A stretch of 64,000 nucleotides of DNA from Saccharopolyspora gloriosae (GCF_014203325.1 NZ_JACHIV010000001.1:5581501-5645500), one strand, 5' to 3'. Shown: positions 54,063 to 64,000, numbered from the stretch's first letter. Translations and numbers: made by a program. The notes: generated from the sequence alone by a model not told the origin.

Positions 54063-54212
54063 GCGACCCAGTATCGTCCCGCCCTGGTCGCGGGCTCGCG
54101 CACCCCGGTCGGCAGGTGGGCCAGGTCTCCCGGCGGCCCGCTCGGGCGGTGGCCGGTGGAGCGGCTCGTGATGATCTCCGTGGACCGGGGATCATCGCGC
54201 CGCCGCGTTCGC

Positions 54213-54218
54213 TAGCCT
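54213..54218 (+). promoter_or_regulatory. Likely -10 box of a leaderless gene
   Basis: TAGCCT lies 6 nt before the GTG of the carboxypeptidase gene; no ribosome site is present. Confidence 0.45.
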
Positions 54219-54224
54219 GAGCTC

Positions 54225-55622
54225 GTGCCCGTGAGAGCTCACCGCCCGGTCGCCCCGGTCCGCACAACTCCCCCGTCTCAGCCGAGGAATCCGGCATTCA
54301 CGCCGAATGCCTCGGAAGCGGGATCGTTCGCGGATCGGCGCAGATCGCCTTCGGACCACCGGCCGAGCTCGACGGGCCTGCGGCTCGCCGTCGCGGGATG
54401 CGCCGCGCTCCTGCTGCTGGGTCCCGTGCCGCTGACCGCGACGGCCGCCCCCGCGCAGGCGCCGGGCGGCGGTTGCCCGAACGCGGCCGCGCCACCGGCT
54501 GCCGTGGACACCTCCGAGGTGCCGCCGCCGGGCGTGCCCGCCCCGGAACCGCTGCCGATCCCCGCGGAACCCGTCGGCGGCCCGCGGCTCGCCGAATGCG
54601 GCGAGGTCCGGCCGCCCGATGTCCCGCCCGCGCCGATCGACCCGGTCGCCTCCCAGTCCTGGGTGCTCGCCGACCTGGACACCGGGGAGGTCGTGGCGGC
54701 GCGCGACCCGCACGCGCGGCACCGCCCCGCTTCCACGATCAAAGTGCTCACCGCGCTGGTGACCATTCGGGAGCTCGACCTGGACGAGCGGATCATCGCC
54801 ACCCAGGCCGACGCCGACCAGGAGGGCAGCCGGGTCGGGCTCGAACCCGGCGTCGTCTACACCGTGCGGCAGGTGCTGGCCGGGTTGATCATGCAGTCCG
54901 GCAACGACGCCGCGCACGCGCTCGCGATGAAGCTCGGCGGTGTCGAGCAGACCGTCGGCAAGATGAACGCGCTCGCCGCCGAGATCGGCGCGCTCGACAC
55001 CCGCACCGCCACACCGTCCGGTTTGGACGGTCCGGGCATGAGCACCTCCGCCTACGACCTGGCGCTGATCTTCCGGACCGCGATGCGCCACCCCGAGTTC
55101 GCGAACGCCGAGGCGACCCGGGAGATCCAGCTGCCCGGCAAACCGGGCGAACCACCGATCCCGGTGGAGAGCGACAACGCCGTGCTGTGGAACTACCCGG
55201 GAGCGCTCGGCGGCAAGACCGGCTTCACCGACGACGCGCGGCACACCTTCATCGCCGCCGCCGAACGCGACGGCAGGCGGCTCGTCGCAGTGCTGATGCG
55301 CGGCGAGAACAAGCCCGTCAAGCAGTCCCAGCACACGATGCACCTGCTCGACTACGGGTTCTCGCTACCGCGCGACGCCGCGGTGGGCGAGCTGGTGACC
55401 GAGCCGTCGCCGACTTCGGAGGCCGAGCAGGAACCGGAACCGCAGGCCGCGGCCGCCGCGGACGAACCGTCGTCCCCCTTGTACGGCACCGTCGGCGGAC
55501 CGCTGACCCTGCTGGCCGTCGCGGGCATCGTCGTCGCCGGCGCGTTCGCCGTGCTGCGCAGGCGCCGCGCCAAGCTCGCCGCCGCCCGCCGTGCGGCCGA
55601 CCGCACGACCGACCACCCCTGA
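54225..55622 (+). CDS. D-alanyl-D-alanine carboxypeptidase (low-molecular-mass PBP)
   Basis: A 465-residue penicillin-binding protein that trims the terminal D-Ala of peptidoglycan stem peptides. The catalytic motifs are S170-TIK, S225-GN and K331-TG (GGKTGFTDDARH). An N-terminal hydrophobic segment (about 51-75) is a signal peptide after an unusually long 50-residue polar leader; a proline-rich linker follows. A C-terminal helix (LTLLAVAGIVVAGAFAVLRR) with a basic tail anchors it. A true start further in cannot be excluded. By position it matches M. tuberculosis dacB1 (Rv3330) and Streptomyces SCO4847. Confidence 0.92.
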   Translation: MPVRAHRPVAPVRTTPPSQPRNPAFTPNASEAGSFADRRRSPSDHRPSSTGLRLAVAGCAALLLLGPVPLTATAAPAQAPGGGCPNAAAPPAAVDTSEVPPPGVPAPEPLPIPAEPVGGPRLAECGEVRPPDVPPAPIDPVASQSWVLADLDTGEVVAARDPHARHRPASTIKVLTALVTIRELDLDERIIATQADADQEGSRVGLEPGVVYTVRQVLAGLIMQSGNDAAHALAMKLGGVEQTVGKMNALAAEIGALDTRTATPSGLDGPGMSTSAYDLALIFRTAMRHPEFANAEATREIQLPGKPGEPPIPVESDNAVLWNYPGALGGKTGFTDDARHTFIAAAERDGRRLVAVLMRGENKPVKQSQHTMHLLDYGFSLPRDAAVGELVTEPSPTSEAEQEPEPQAAAAADEPSSPLYGTVGGPLTLLAVAGIVVAGAFAVLRRRRAKLAAARRAADRTTDHP

Positions 55623-55706
55623 TCCGCGCGCTGCCCGGCCGAGAGTTGGGTTTCGAAGCGGAAACGGCCCCCCGGCCCGGTTCGGGGCAAGGCCGGGGGA
55701 CCGCGC

Positions 55707-55734
55707 GCCCCGTGCGGTGGCCACCGCACGGGGC
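55707..55734 (+). terminator. Perfect palindrome after the carboxypeptidase gene
   Basis: A 28-bp perfect palindrome with 14-bp arms (GCCCCGTGCGGTGG and complement) 85 bp after the stop codon. It serves the plus-strand gene, whereas the repeat to the right follows the minus-strand gene. Confidence 0.65.
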
Positions 55735-55943
55735 AGGAGCCGGTGACCGGTTCGGGGTCGCACCGCGAGGGCGGCCCGTAGGTCAACCGGGCTCACCCGC
55801 CACCAACTCCTATAAACGAGAATGCCGGGTCTAGCTTCAGAACGAAGCAGTGCGACTACCCGAGTACTACCTAGCCCGTCCGAGTGATCACCGCAGCGCG
55901 GCAGCGCCGGGCATTGAACTCGCCGCTCCAGACGAACAGCGTC

Positions 55944-56125
55944 CTTGATCCTTGTCTTGTCAACGGCGAAGCCGGTGAGCAGCAACCACCCTGCCCACCG
56001 GCACCGCAGCGGGTTCTCAGCGTTCTTCTCGCGAGGACAGCTTTTTCCCTCGTGGCGGAGCCACTCGGGAAAAAGATCCCGCAGCGAGAAGAACGCTGAG
56101 GTTCCGCCACCCGCCCCCTACGCAG
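55944..56125 (-). repeat. 3'-end structured repeat, copy 5 (after the YhjD-like gene)
   Basis: Outer arms CTCAGCGTTCTTCTCGC (56016-56032) and 56084-56100 pair perfectly over 17 bp; this is a third arm version. The inner stem CTTTTTCCC / GGGAAAAAG with GTGGC-gga-GCCAC is perfect. The small hairpin CAACGGC-gaa-GCCGGTG (55961-55977) has one mismatch. Edge CCTACGCAG at 56117-56125, about 20 nt beyond the gene's stop. Confidence 0.87.
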
Positions 56126-56145
56126 AAAAACAACGACACGGAGGA

Positions 56146-57189
56146 TCAACGACGGCGTCGGAGGCTCCAGCCGAGCAGAGCTCCCAGGCCGAACAGGCCG
56201 ATCGTCGTCGCGCCGCCGGACTTCCGGACTCGCACTTGCGGGCGGATCACGGCCGGTGGGGGCGGTTCCGGGAGGGCGCGCCGTTCGTTCTCGGCGGCCG
56301 AGGCCGTCCAGGCCGTGACGAACAGGATGAAGCGCGACGTCAGGTACGCGAACACGAGCAGACCGAGGATGGGGCCGAACGCGGCGGCCGCGGGCGAGCC
56401 GGTGACGCTGCCCAGGTAGATCACGCCGACCTGCTTGAGGACTTCGAAGCCGACCGCGGCGAACAGGCCGCCCCACATCGCGCTGCGCAACGTCACCGGG
56501 GTGCGCGGCAGCCGCGCCAGCACCCAGGTGAACACCAGCCAGCCCGCCAGCAGCGAGAGCAGGATCGTCAGCACCGACAGCACGATCCGCGCGGGCACCG
56601 TGTTGCCGATGCCGAGCAGCCCGAACAGCGCGCGCCCCGCGCCGCCGCCGAGCGCGCTGAGCCCGAACGAGAGCGCCATCGCCAAGCCCAGGCCGAGCAG
56701 CGACAGCAGGTCGGAGCCGAGCCGCTTCAGCATCGGCGGGGCCTGCTGGTCCTGGCTCCACTGCGCGGTCAACGCTTCGCGCAGGTTCGTCATCCATCCC
56801 AGCCCCGAGTACAGGGCGACGAGCAGACCGATGATCCCGACGGCGCCCGCCTGCTCGATCGCCTGCCCCACGACCTGGTTGAGCATGCCGCTCATCTGCG
56901 GGTCCGGGACGGCTTCGGTGATCGAGCGGCGCAGCTCGTCCAGCAGGTCGGGGTTGCCGCCGAGCACGAATCCGGCGACGGCGAAGGAGATCATCAGCAG
57001 CGGGACGAGCGCGAGCACGCTGAAGTAGGTGATCGCCGCGGCGTAGTAGTCGCCGTACTGGCCTTGGTAGCGCGCCGCCGCCCGGATCAACCGGTCCAGC
57101 CACGGGTGGTCCCGCCGCAACCGTTCCAGCTGGCCGGATACGCCCTCGCCGGGTGTGGCGCTGCGCGCCGGTTGACTGCGATCCGTCAC
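56146..57189 (-). CDS. YhjD/YihY-family inner membrane protein
   Basis: A 347-residue polytopic membrane protein. After LDRLIRAAARYQGQYGDYYA, the characteristic AAAITYFSVLALVPLLM begins the first of about six helices; YSGLGWMTNLREALTAQW and AAVGFEVLKQVGVIYLGSVT are conserved stretches. YhjD-type proteins have been linked to lipid export, but function is unsettled. A basic tail RRRR ends the protein. It lies 66 bp downstream of trpS on the same strand and corresponds to Rv3335c by position. Confidence 0.9.
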   Translation of the reverse strand: MTDRSQPARSATPGEGVSGQLERLRRDHPWLDRLIRAAARYQGQYGDYYAAAITYFSVLALVPLLMISFAVAGFVLGGNPDLLDELRRSITEAVPDPQMSGMLNQVVGQAIEQAGAVGIIGLLVALYSGLGWMTNLREALTAQWSQDQQAPPMLKRLGSDLLSLLGLGLAMALSFGLSALGGGAGRALFGLLGIGNTVPARIVLSVLTILLSLLAGWLVFTWVLARLPRTPVTLRSAMWGGLFAAVGFEVLKQVGVIYLGSVTGSPAAAAFGPILGLLVFAYLTSRFILFVTAWTASAAENERRALPEPPPPAVIRPQVRVRKSGGATTIGLFGLGALLGWSLRRRR

Positions 57190-57255
57190 GGATTCACCTC
57201 CAGGCCCATCCGGGACTGCCCCGAACGGGCCTGAGGCTACCGCCGAATGATCTCC

Positions 57256-58645
<1,390 letters not shown>

Positions 58646-59171
58646 GAGCGTTGCCTCCCTTAACGGTTAACCCGTACGGGTCATCGAACTCTCGACCCGG
58701 TTGCGGACCGTACCGATCGCGAGTGAACACCACGATCGCGTTGCGTAAACCGGTCACAACGCAGAGATCCTATTTACCCCCTGAAGCGTGGCCGCAGCGG
58801 GTACCCGAAGCGGCGATCATCACTGATCGCAGCTGGTGAGCCGGACTTGCTCGCACGATGCGTTGAATTAACACGATTCGACCGGTGACCAGTGCCATAC
58901 CGTGCAAGGCGGCAAGACCGGCAAGGGACTGAGCCGTCCGGCCCAGGGACGGGCCCCGAATCGGCAGAGCCTTCCGGACGGACGGCGCGGGGCTCCGCTC
59001 CGCGCGCCCCGGCCGCTCCGGGGGTCGCGGCGAACCTCGCCGAACGTCACCCGAAGCACACCTGGTCGCCGTCGGATTACTCCTTTTCGCCCTACCCAAG
59101 TTCCCCGAACGGGCGGAGTATCCGACGATCATTCACTGATCGCTCGGTACGAGTGTGCCGTGGGAGGACAC
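58646..59171. promoter_or_regulatory. Divergent region with two abutting palindromes
   Basis: About 525 bp without a supported gene. TTAACGGTTAA (58660-58670) and ACCCGTACGGGT (58670-58681) are perfect palindromes that share one base, directly upstream of the ribosome site of the small membrane gene. Their place suggests an operator or a 5' leader signal. The rest carries the promoter of the protease gene. Confidence 0.5.
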
Positions 59172-60689
59172 GTGTCACCACATCGATCGACATCGCGAAT
59201 GCCTGGGAAATCCCTGCGCATCGCGGGTTCCGCGTTGGCGCTGAGCCTGCTGGTCCCGGCCGTCGCCGCCGTCCCGTCCAGCCTTCCCGAGCCCAGCGCG
59301 ACGGCCGCCGCGTCCGCGGCGCCCGCGCACTTCGTGGTGCTGGGGCCGACCGGCGACGGACTCCGCACCACCGAGGACTCGGTGCGGGCCGTCGGCGGGA
59401 CCGTGGTGCAGAGCTGGCCGCAGATCGGGGTGGTCGTGGCGACCGCCACCGATCCGGGCTTCGCCGCCGCCGTGCGCGCGCAGCCCGCGGTGGAGCAGGC
59501 GGGCGCGAGCCGCAACCTCGCCGAACAGCTGCCGCCCGCCCCGCCGAGCACCCGGCTGGAGACCTTGGAGGGCACCGCCGACGCCCGCCCCGCCGCGATC
59601 AACGGGCAGGAGCCGCTGGAAGCCGACCAGTGGGACCTGCCGCTGATCAAGGCCGATCAGGCGCACGCGATCTCCCAGGGCAGCCCGGAGGTCACCGTCG
59701 GCGTGCTCGACTACGGCATCGACCCGGAACACCCCGACCTGAAGCCGAACCTGGACCTGGCGAAGTCGGTGAGCTGCGCCGAAGAGGGCATCCCGAACAC
59801 CGCCGTGGAGGCGTGGGCACCGGAGGACGAGACCCAGGCGCACGGCACGCACGTCGCGGGCACGATCGCCGCGGCCCGCAACGGAGTCGGCGTGGCGGGG
59901 GTCGCGCCGGACGTCGGCCTCGCCTCGGTGCGCGTGATCGACGACGACGGGTTCATCTATCCCGAGTACGCGGTGTGCGGGTTCATCTGGGCCGCCGAGC
60001 ACGGTTTCGACGTCACGAACAACTCGTACTTCGTCGACCCCTGGTACCTGTGGTGCGAGAACGATCCGGACCAGCGCGCGGGCGCCGAAGCGGTGCGCCG
60101 CGCCGTCGCCTACGCGGCGGGCCACGACGTGGTGAACGTGGCCGCGGCGGGCAACAGCGGCTGGGACCTCTCGCAGCCGATCCACGACACGAACAGCCCG
60201 AACAACGGCGGCCCGGTGCAGGACCGGCAGACCGGGCACGACTGCACCGTGCTGCCGGGCGAGCTGCCCGGCGTGGTGACCACGTCCTCGGTCGGCGTGG
60301 ACTCGGTGAAGTCGTACTTCTCCAACTACGGCCTGGGTTCGACGACGGTGACCGCACCGGGCGGCGACGCGAAGCAGCTCCCGCCGACGCCGTCGGCGAA
60401 CGGCCGCATCCTCTCCACCGTTCCCGGTGGCGGCTGGGGCTGGATGCAGGGCACGTCGATGGCGTCGCCGCACGCGGCGGGCGTGGTGGCACTGCTGCGC
60501 AGCACCCACCCGGAGTGGAACGCGCCGCAGACGACGGGCGCGCTGTCCGGCCAGGCGGACGCGCTGCCGTGCCCGACGGCCTACGACCCGGACGGCGACG
60601 GCAAACCGGACGCGGTCTGCGAGGGCGGTACCACCGGCGCCGGCTTCTACGGTGCCGGACTGATCGACGCCCTGGACGCCGTCAGCTGA
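59172..60689 (+). CDS. Secreted subtilisin-like serine protease (S8 family)
   Basis: A 505-residue protease. A signal peptide covers about residues 10-35 (SLRIAGSALALSLLVPAVAA), then an inhibitor-I9-like propeptide (about 50-120), then the catalytic domain with D180 (GVLDYGID, tyrosine replacing the common threonine), H224 (AHGTHVAG), oxyanion N328 (AAAGNSG) and S429 (GTSMASPHAAG). Cysteines 202, 269, 295 and 358 may form disulfides. GTG 59172 has GGGAGG 4 nt upstream; ATG 59199 is an alternative. No membrane anchor, so it should be released. Confidence 0.93.
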   Translation: MSPHRSTSRMPGKSLRIAGSALALSLLVPAVAAVPSSLPEPSATAAASAAPAHFVVLGPTGDGLRTTEDSVRAVGGTVVQSWPQIGVVVATATDPGFAAAVRAQPAVEQAGASRNLAEQLPPAPPSTRLETLEGTADARPAAINGQEPLEADQWDLPLIKADQAHAISQGSPEVTVGVLDYGIDPEHPDLKPNLDLAKSVSCAEEGIPNTAVEAWAPEDETQAHGTHVAGTIAAARNGVGVAGVAPDVGLASVRVIDDDGFIYPEYAVCGFIWAAEHGFDVTNNSYFVDPWYLWCENDPDQRAGAEAVRRAVAYAAGHDVVNVAAAGNSGWDLSQPIHDTNSPNNGGPVQDRQTGHDCTVLPGELPGVVTTSSVGVDSVKSYFSNYGLGSTTVTAPGGDAKQLPPTPSANGRILSTVPGGGWGWMQGTSMASPHAAGVVALLRSTHPEWNAPQTTGALSGQADALPCPTAYDPDGDGKPDAVCEGGTTGAGFYGAGLIDALDAVS

Positions 60690-60695
60690 CCGGAC

Positions 60696-60729
60696 GCCGG
60701 TGCGCCTTCCGGAAGGAAGGCGCACCGGC
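60696..60729 (+). terminator. Hairpin after the protease gene
   Basis: GCCGGTGCGCCTTCC (60696-60710) pairs perfectly with 60715-60729 around ggaa, 6 bases after the stop codon. Confidence 0.75.
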
Positions 60730-60738
60730 ACGGCCTCT

Positions 60739-60920
60739 TTTGATCCTTGTCTTGTCAGTGGCGAAGCCGCTGAGCAGCGACCACCAAAGCAAAACGACCA
60801 CCAGCGGGTTCTCAGCGGTTTCCTCGCGAGGACAGCTTTTTTCCTCGTGGCGGAGCCACTTGGAAAAAAGATCCCGCAGCGAGGAAACCGCTGAGGTTCC
60901 GCCACCCGCCCCCTACGCAG
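60739..60920 (-). repeat. 3'-end structured repeat, copy 6 (after the HD hydrolase gene)
   Basis: Outer arms (60811-60827 and 60879-60895) are identical to copy 1 and pair perfectly. The inner stem has CTTTTTTCC / GGAAAAAAG with GTGGC-gga-GCCAC. The small hairpin (60756-60772) has one mismatch. The edge CCTACGCAGG ends about 18 nt from the stop codon of the minus-strand gene. Confidence 0.87.
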
Positions 60921-60938
60921 GTCCTTCCGACGGGGCCA

Positions 60939-61583
60939 TCAAGCTCCTGGCGCCACCCAGCCGCGCCGCTCTCCCTCGTTGATCAGCTCTTGCACCGCCG
61001 TCCACAGCGGAGTCGACGCCTCGCCGATCACGGCCTTGCGCTCGCGCACCACGTCCGCGGTGACGCCGGGAGTGCGCCACGTCCCGCCGCCGGTGAGCCA
61101 GTTCAGCAGCAGCGGCTGCACCCGGTCGATCGCCTTGGCGAAGCGCGCCTCCGGGGTGCGGCGGGCCTCGAACTCGTCCCACAGCTCCCGGAAGCGGCGC
61201 TCCTGGTCGTCGGGCAGCAATCCGAACAACCGGTCCGCGGCGGCTTCTTCGCGCTGCTGCTGGCTCTCCCGGCCTTCGTCGTCGTAGAGCGGGGTGTCGC
61301 CCGCGTAGATCTCGATGAGGTCGTGCACGACGACGAGCTCGATGGTGCGGCCGACGTCGATCGGCTCGTCGGAGTGCTCGGCCAGCACCGACACCATCAG
61401 GGCGAGGTGCCAGGAGTGCTCGGCGTCGTTCTCCCGCCGGTCGGCCGCGGCCAGCGGCGACTGCCGGAGCACCGTCTTGAGCTTGTCCACCTCGGCCACG
61501 AACACCAGCTGCTCCCGCAGCCTCCCGACGACGGAGCCGGGCAACGGGCTGCGCTGGGCGATCAGTTCATCTTCGGATTCCAC
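60939..61583 (-). CDS. HD-domain hydrolase (HDDC2/YfbR-type 5'-nucleotidase-like)
   Basis: A 214-residue HD-domain protein. Metal ligands are seen in ENDAEHSWHLALM (H56), VVVHDLIEIYAGDTP (H87, D88) and AKAIDRVQPLLLN (D153). The arrangement matches HDDC2/YfbR enzymes that dephosphorylate deoxynucleoside 5'-monophosphates, which would fit the nucleoside theme of the region; activity not proven. Followed by the last copy of the structured repeat. Confidence 0.88.
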   Translation of the reverse strand: MESEDELIAQRSPLPGSVVGRLREQLVFVAEVDKLKTVLRQSPLAAADRRENDAEHSWHLALMVSVLAEHSDEPIDVGRTIELVVVHDLIEIYAGDTPLYDDEGRESQQQREEAAADRLFGLLPDDQERRFRELWDEFEARRTPEARFAKAIDRVQPLLLNWLTGGGTWRTPGVTADVVRERKAVIGEASTPLWTAVQELINEGERRGWVAPGA

Positions 61584-61652
61584 CCGCCCAGATTGGCCAC
61601 CCCGGCACCGGCGATCAACACCCGCGCGGTCCTCGTCGCCGAATCGGCCGCG

Positions 61653-62198
61653 CTACTCGCCGATGCGTCCGTCGATCCGTTCGCGCAGCAGGTCGGCGTG
61701 GCCGTTGTGCCGGGCGTACTCCTCGATCATGTGCACGAGCAGTTCGCGCAGCGTCCGCACGCCCCTGTCGTGCCCGACGAAGTCGAGATCGGTCTCGGCC
61801 GCGAACCGCTCGGCGAACGCGACCTCGTCGCGCCAGGCTGCCCACGCGTCGTCCACCACGGCCGGGTCCGCCACGGCACCGTCGAAGTCGCCGTCGGGCT
61901 CGGTGGCGGACTGGTAGCGCTTGGGCACGTCCTGCCCGGCGAACCGGCGGCGGAACCAGCCGCGCTCCACGTCGGCCAGGTGCCGCAGCAGCCCGAGCAG
62001 CGACATGGTCGACGGCTCGACCGCGCGGCGGGCCAGCTGCTCGGCGTCCAGGCCCTCGCACTTGATCTGCAAGGTCAGCCGCTGGTAGCGCAGGTACTCC
62101 ACGAGCGTCGACCGCTCGTCCCCCGGCGGCGCGTCGCTGTCCCGAGGGTCGACCGCGGGGTCCAGGAACAGGTCGGCGCGGTGCTGAGGCGAGGTCAT
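61653..62198 (-). CDS. DinB-family protein (DUF664 type)
   Basis: A 181-residue four-helix-bundle protein. GDERSTLVEYLRYQRLTLQI, LLGLLRHLADVERGWFRRRF (first metal histidine) and LLVHMIEEYARHNGHADLLR (HxxxEYxRHxGH pattern) place it in the DinB/YfiT-like metal-binding group, some members of which are mycothiol-dependent transferases. ATG 62198 has GAGGATCGGGGG upstream; the ATG at 62222 is less likely. Substrate unknown. Confidence 0.88.
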   Translation of the reverse strand: MTSPQHRADLFLDPAVDPRDSDAPPGDERSTLVEYLRYQRLTLQIKCEGLDAEQLARRAVEPSTMSLLGLLRHLADVERGWFRRRFAGQDVPKRYQSATEPDGDFDGAVADPAVVDDAWAAWRDEVAFAERFAAETDLDFVGHDRGVRTLRELLVHMIEEYARHNGHADLLRERIDGRIGE

Positions 62199-62289
62199 CC
62201 CCCGATCCTCACCACGCCCCACCCCCCGATCAACCGAATTTCCGCGCGCACCCGCGGTACCGATCGAACGCAGGCCCCGGCTGGGGCGG

Positions 62290-63087
62290 TCAGCGGTCGT
62301 AGGTCGTTGTGACCGGGGCGTGGTCGCTCCAGCGCTTGTCGTAGGACGGGGCCTTCTCGACCCAGGACTCGGTGGCCAGCTCGGCCAATCCGGGAGTCGC
62401 GACCTGGTAGTCGATGCGCCAGCCGGAGTCGTTGTCGAAGGCCTTGCCGCGGTAGGACCACCAGGAGTATGGGCCCGGCCCTTCGGGATTGCGGGCGCGG
62501 AAGACGTCGACGTAGCCGAGTTCGTCGAAGACGCGGCTCATCCATTCCCGTTCCTCGGGCAGGAAACCCGCCGACTTCTGGTTGGCCTTCCAGTTCTTCA
62601 GGTCGACTTCGCGGTGCGCGATGTTCCAATCCCCGCAGACGAGCACCTCCATTCCCGCCGCACGCGCGCGTGCGCGCAGGGATTCGAGGTAGGGCAGGAA
62701 TTCCGCCATGAACCGTTCCTTCTCGTCCTGGCGTTCCGTGCCCACCTCCCCGCTGGGCAGGTAGAGGCTGGCGACGACGAGCCCGGGGAGCTCGATCTCG
62801 GCGTAGCGCCCGCTGTCGTCGAATTCGGCGCTGCCGAAACCGATCCGGGACGCCGAGGGTTCCACTCGGGAGTACAGCGCGACGCCGCTGCGCCCCTTCG
62901 CGGAACTGGGCGCGAGCAGCGGGAACCAGCCTTCGGGCTCGCGGACGGCGGCCGTGAGCTGGTCCGGTTCGGCGCGGGTCTCCTGCATGCAGATGACGTC
63001 GGCCCGGGTTCCGGCCAGCCACTCGACGAATCCCTTTTTCGCGGCGGCGCGCAATCCGTTGACGTTGACGGTCGAGACGGTGAACAC
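62290..63087 (-). CDS. xth: Exodeoxyribonuclease III
   Basis: A 265-residue AP endonuclease/exonuclease of the base-excision pathway. STVNVNGLRAAAKKGFVEWL, DVICMQETRAE (metal-binding Glu36), VCGDWNIAHREVDLKNWK, the WWSYRGKAFDNDSGWRIDYQ stretch and the final SDHAPV are all typical. GTG 63087 was chosen because homologues start here and a TACGCT box lies 7 nt upstream on the minus strand; there is no ribosome site. Confidence 0.94.
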   Translation of the reverse strand: MFTVSTVNVNGLRAAAKKGFVEWLAGTRADVICMQETRAEPDQLTAAVREPEGWFPLLAPSSAKGRSGVALYSRVEPSASRIGFGSAEFDDSGRYAEIELPGLVVASLYLPSGEVGTERQDEKERFMAEFLPYLESLRARARAAGMEVLVCGDWNIAHREVDLKNWKANQKSAGFLPEEREWMSRVFDELGYVDVFRARNPEGPGPYSWWSYRGKAFDNDSGWRIDYQVATPGLAELATESWVEKAPSYDKRWSDHAPVTTTYDR

Positions 63088-63094
63088 GACGAGG

Positions 63095-63100
63095 AGCGTA
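63095..63100 (-). promoter_or_regulatory. Likely -10 box of leaderless xth
   Basis: Read on the minus strand, TACGCT lies 7 nt before the GTG at 63087. Confidence 0.45.
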
Positions 63101-63345
63101 ACGATCGGCACCGACGAACCGACGTTGCGTTCGACGCGGCACTGCGGGGACACTGCTCGCGCATTGACGCAACTGGGGAATCACCGACATGTTGATCATG
63201 AGATACTGCACCCGCCGGATCGCCTCACAACTTTCGTAGGTAGTGCGATGCGGTGAGCTAGACTGCCCTGTCGGGCAACGGTGCGTACCGGAGTCATGAC
63301 GATGTGTCGATGGAAACGACCGTGTGGAAAGCGGGAGGTCTGGAC

Positions 63346-64000
63346 GTGACCACGGATGGTGCCGCGACCGGCGGCCCCACCGCTCGCCGGCTGGTCCTGG
63401 GGAGCCAGTTGCGCCGGTTGCGCGAAGCCAGCGGCATCTCCCGCGAGGACGCCGGCTACGAGATCCGCGGCTCCGGCTCCAAGATCAGCCGCCTGGAGCT
63501 CGGCCGGGTCGGGTTCAAGGAACGCGACGTCGCCGACCTGCTGACCCTCTACGGCGTCACCGACGAGTCCGAGCGCGGCTCCTTCCTCGAACTCGTCCGG
63601 CAGTCCAACCAGCCCGGCTGGTGGCACCGCTACAGCGACCTCGTCCCGTCGTGGTTCCAGGACTACGTGGGACTGGAGGAGTCCGCTTCGCGGATCCAGA
63701 CCTACGAGATCCAGTTCGTGCCCGGCCTGCTGCAGACCGAGACCTACGCGCGGGCGATCTCCAGCCAGGGCAGGCCGGAGGCCGTCGAGGACGAGGTCGA
63801 GCGCCGCGTCCGGCTGCGGATGCACCGGCAGCGGCTGTTCACCCAGCCGAACGCCCCGCGACTGTGGGCGGTCATCGACGAGTCGGTGCTGCACCGGCCG
63901 ATCGGCGGCGTGGAGGTGCTGCGCGAGCAGATCGACCACCTGCTCGAAGTGATCAAGCTGCCCACCATCTCGTTGCAAGTACTGCCGCTCGACCTGGGCC
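63346..64000 (+). CDS. XRE-family regulator of the DUF5753 type, 3' end outside window
   Basis: The first 218 residues of a helix-turn-helix protein: LGSQLRRLREASGISREDAG and GSKISRLELGRVGFKERDV form the DNA-binding part; WFQDYVGLEESASRIQTYEI, VPGLLQTETYARAI and WAVIDESVLHRPIGG mark the Scr1/DUF5753 domain. Such genes are usually followed by a small DUF397 gene, with which they form regulator-effector pairs in actinomycetes; that would lie just beyond the window. GTG 63346 has GGGAGG 7 nt upstream. Confidence 0.9.
   Translation, partial: MTTDGAATGGPTARRLVLGSQLRRLREASGISREDAGYEIRGSGSKISRLELGRVGFKERDVADLLTLYGVTDESERGSFLELVRQSNQPGWWHRYSDLVPSWFQDYVGLEESASRIQTYEIQFVPGLLQTETYARAISSQGRPEAVEDEVERRVRLRMHRQRLFTQPNAPRLWAVIDESVLHRPIGGVEVLREQIDHLLEVIKLPTISLQVLPLDLG

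Noticed and set aside
58770..59132. Possible minus-strand gene before the protease
   Set aside because: No homology pattern, no ribosome site, and it overlaps the expected promoter region.

Overview
The window is GC-rich with a strong third-position bias, GTG/TTG starts, GGAGG ribosome sites and many apparently leaderless genes. It carries an EspG-type ESX gene end, a PknB-like kinase, an LpdA-type quinone reductase and the neighbourhood glpD-lpdA-amidohydrolases-deoD-pmm-upp-add-deoA-cdd-sdhCDAB. All of this points to a chromosomal segment of an actinomycete, most likely of the Pseudonocardiaceae (Saccharopolyspora-like). Gene order from glpD to sdhB matches, from memory, Mycobacterium tuberculosis Rv3302c-Rv3319, with insertions; dac, yhjD and trpS further right match the area around Rv3330-Rv3336c. 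It is mostly conserved core genome rather than a mobile island.

Layout: 0-0.3 kb, end of an ESX gene. 0.7-6.3 kb, glycerol use (glpD and a DeoR regulator, divergent from glpF-glpK). 6.4-15.3 kb, mixed genes: a 54-residue membrane protein, GNAT, an MGT-type glycosyltransferase, TPR protein, DCC oxidoreductase, LpdA, gamma-glutamylcyclotransferase-like protein, second DeoR regulator, HAD hydrolase, AbiEi-like orphan. 15.5-18.1 kb, two translationally coupled M20 amidohydrolases. 18.8-26 kb, small envelope proteins and a complete seven-subunit Mrp cation/proton antiporter operon. 26.5-31.6 kb, Ser/Thr kinase, purine nucleoside phosphorylase, phosphohexomutase-type enzyme, flavodoxin. 32-36.3 kb, GT2 glycosyltransferase, Doc/RHH toxin-antitoxin pair, upp, zinc alcohol/formaldehyde dehydrogenase. 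36.7-40 kb, deoC with two aldehyde dehydrogenase genes. 40-47.9 kb, PadR/HAAS pair, SMI1 protein, conserved hypothetical, add, coiled-coil protein, deoA, cdd. 48.3-51.8 kb, sdhCDAB. 51.9-64 kb, XRE/SDR/tautomerase group, D-Ala-D-Ala carboxypeptidase, YhjD-like protein, trpS, subtilisin-like protease, HD hydrolase, DinB protein, exonuclease III and the start of a DUF5753-type regulator.

The genes converge on nucleoside and C3 metabolism. PNP, Add, DeoA, Cdd, Upp, DeoC and the mutase degrade and salvage nucleosides; the deoC-linked dehydrogenase can oxidise the acetaldehyde made by DeoC; glycerol enters by GlpF/GlpK and is oxidised by GlpD; succinate dehydrogenase and the Mrp antiporter tie into respiration and ion balance.

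The most unusual signal is non-coding. A structured element of about 180 bp occurs six times (near 0.6, 7.4, 29.1, 36.4, 56.0 and 60.8 kb). Each copy lies just after a stop codon, in one fixed orientation to the gene before it. It contains a 17-bp outer stem whose two arms change together between copies, a nested stem and, in five copies, a further small hairpin. Other notable DNA signals are a 31-bp palindrome in front of the PadR gene, a palindrome in front of the toxin-antitoxin pair, tandem nested palindromes at 45.9-46.1 kb, and a series of TANNNT boxes 6-8 nt before start codons of salvage genes.
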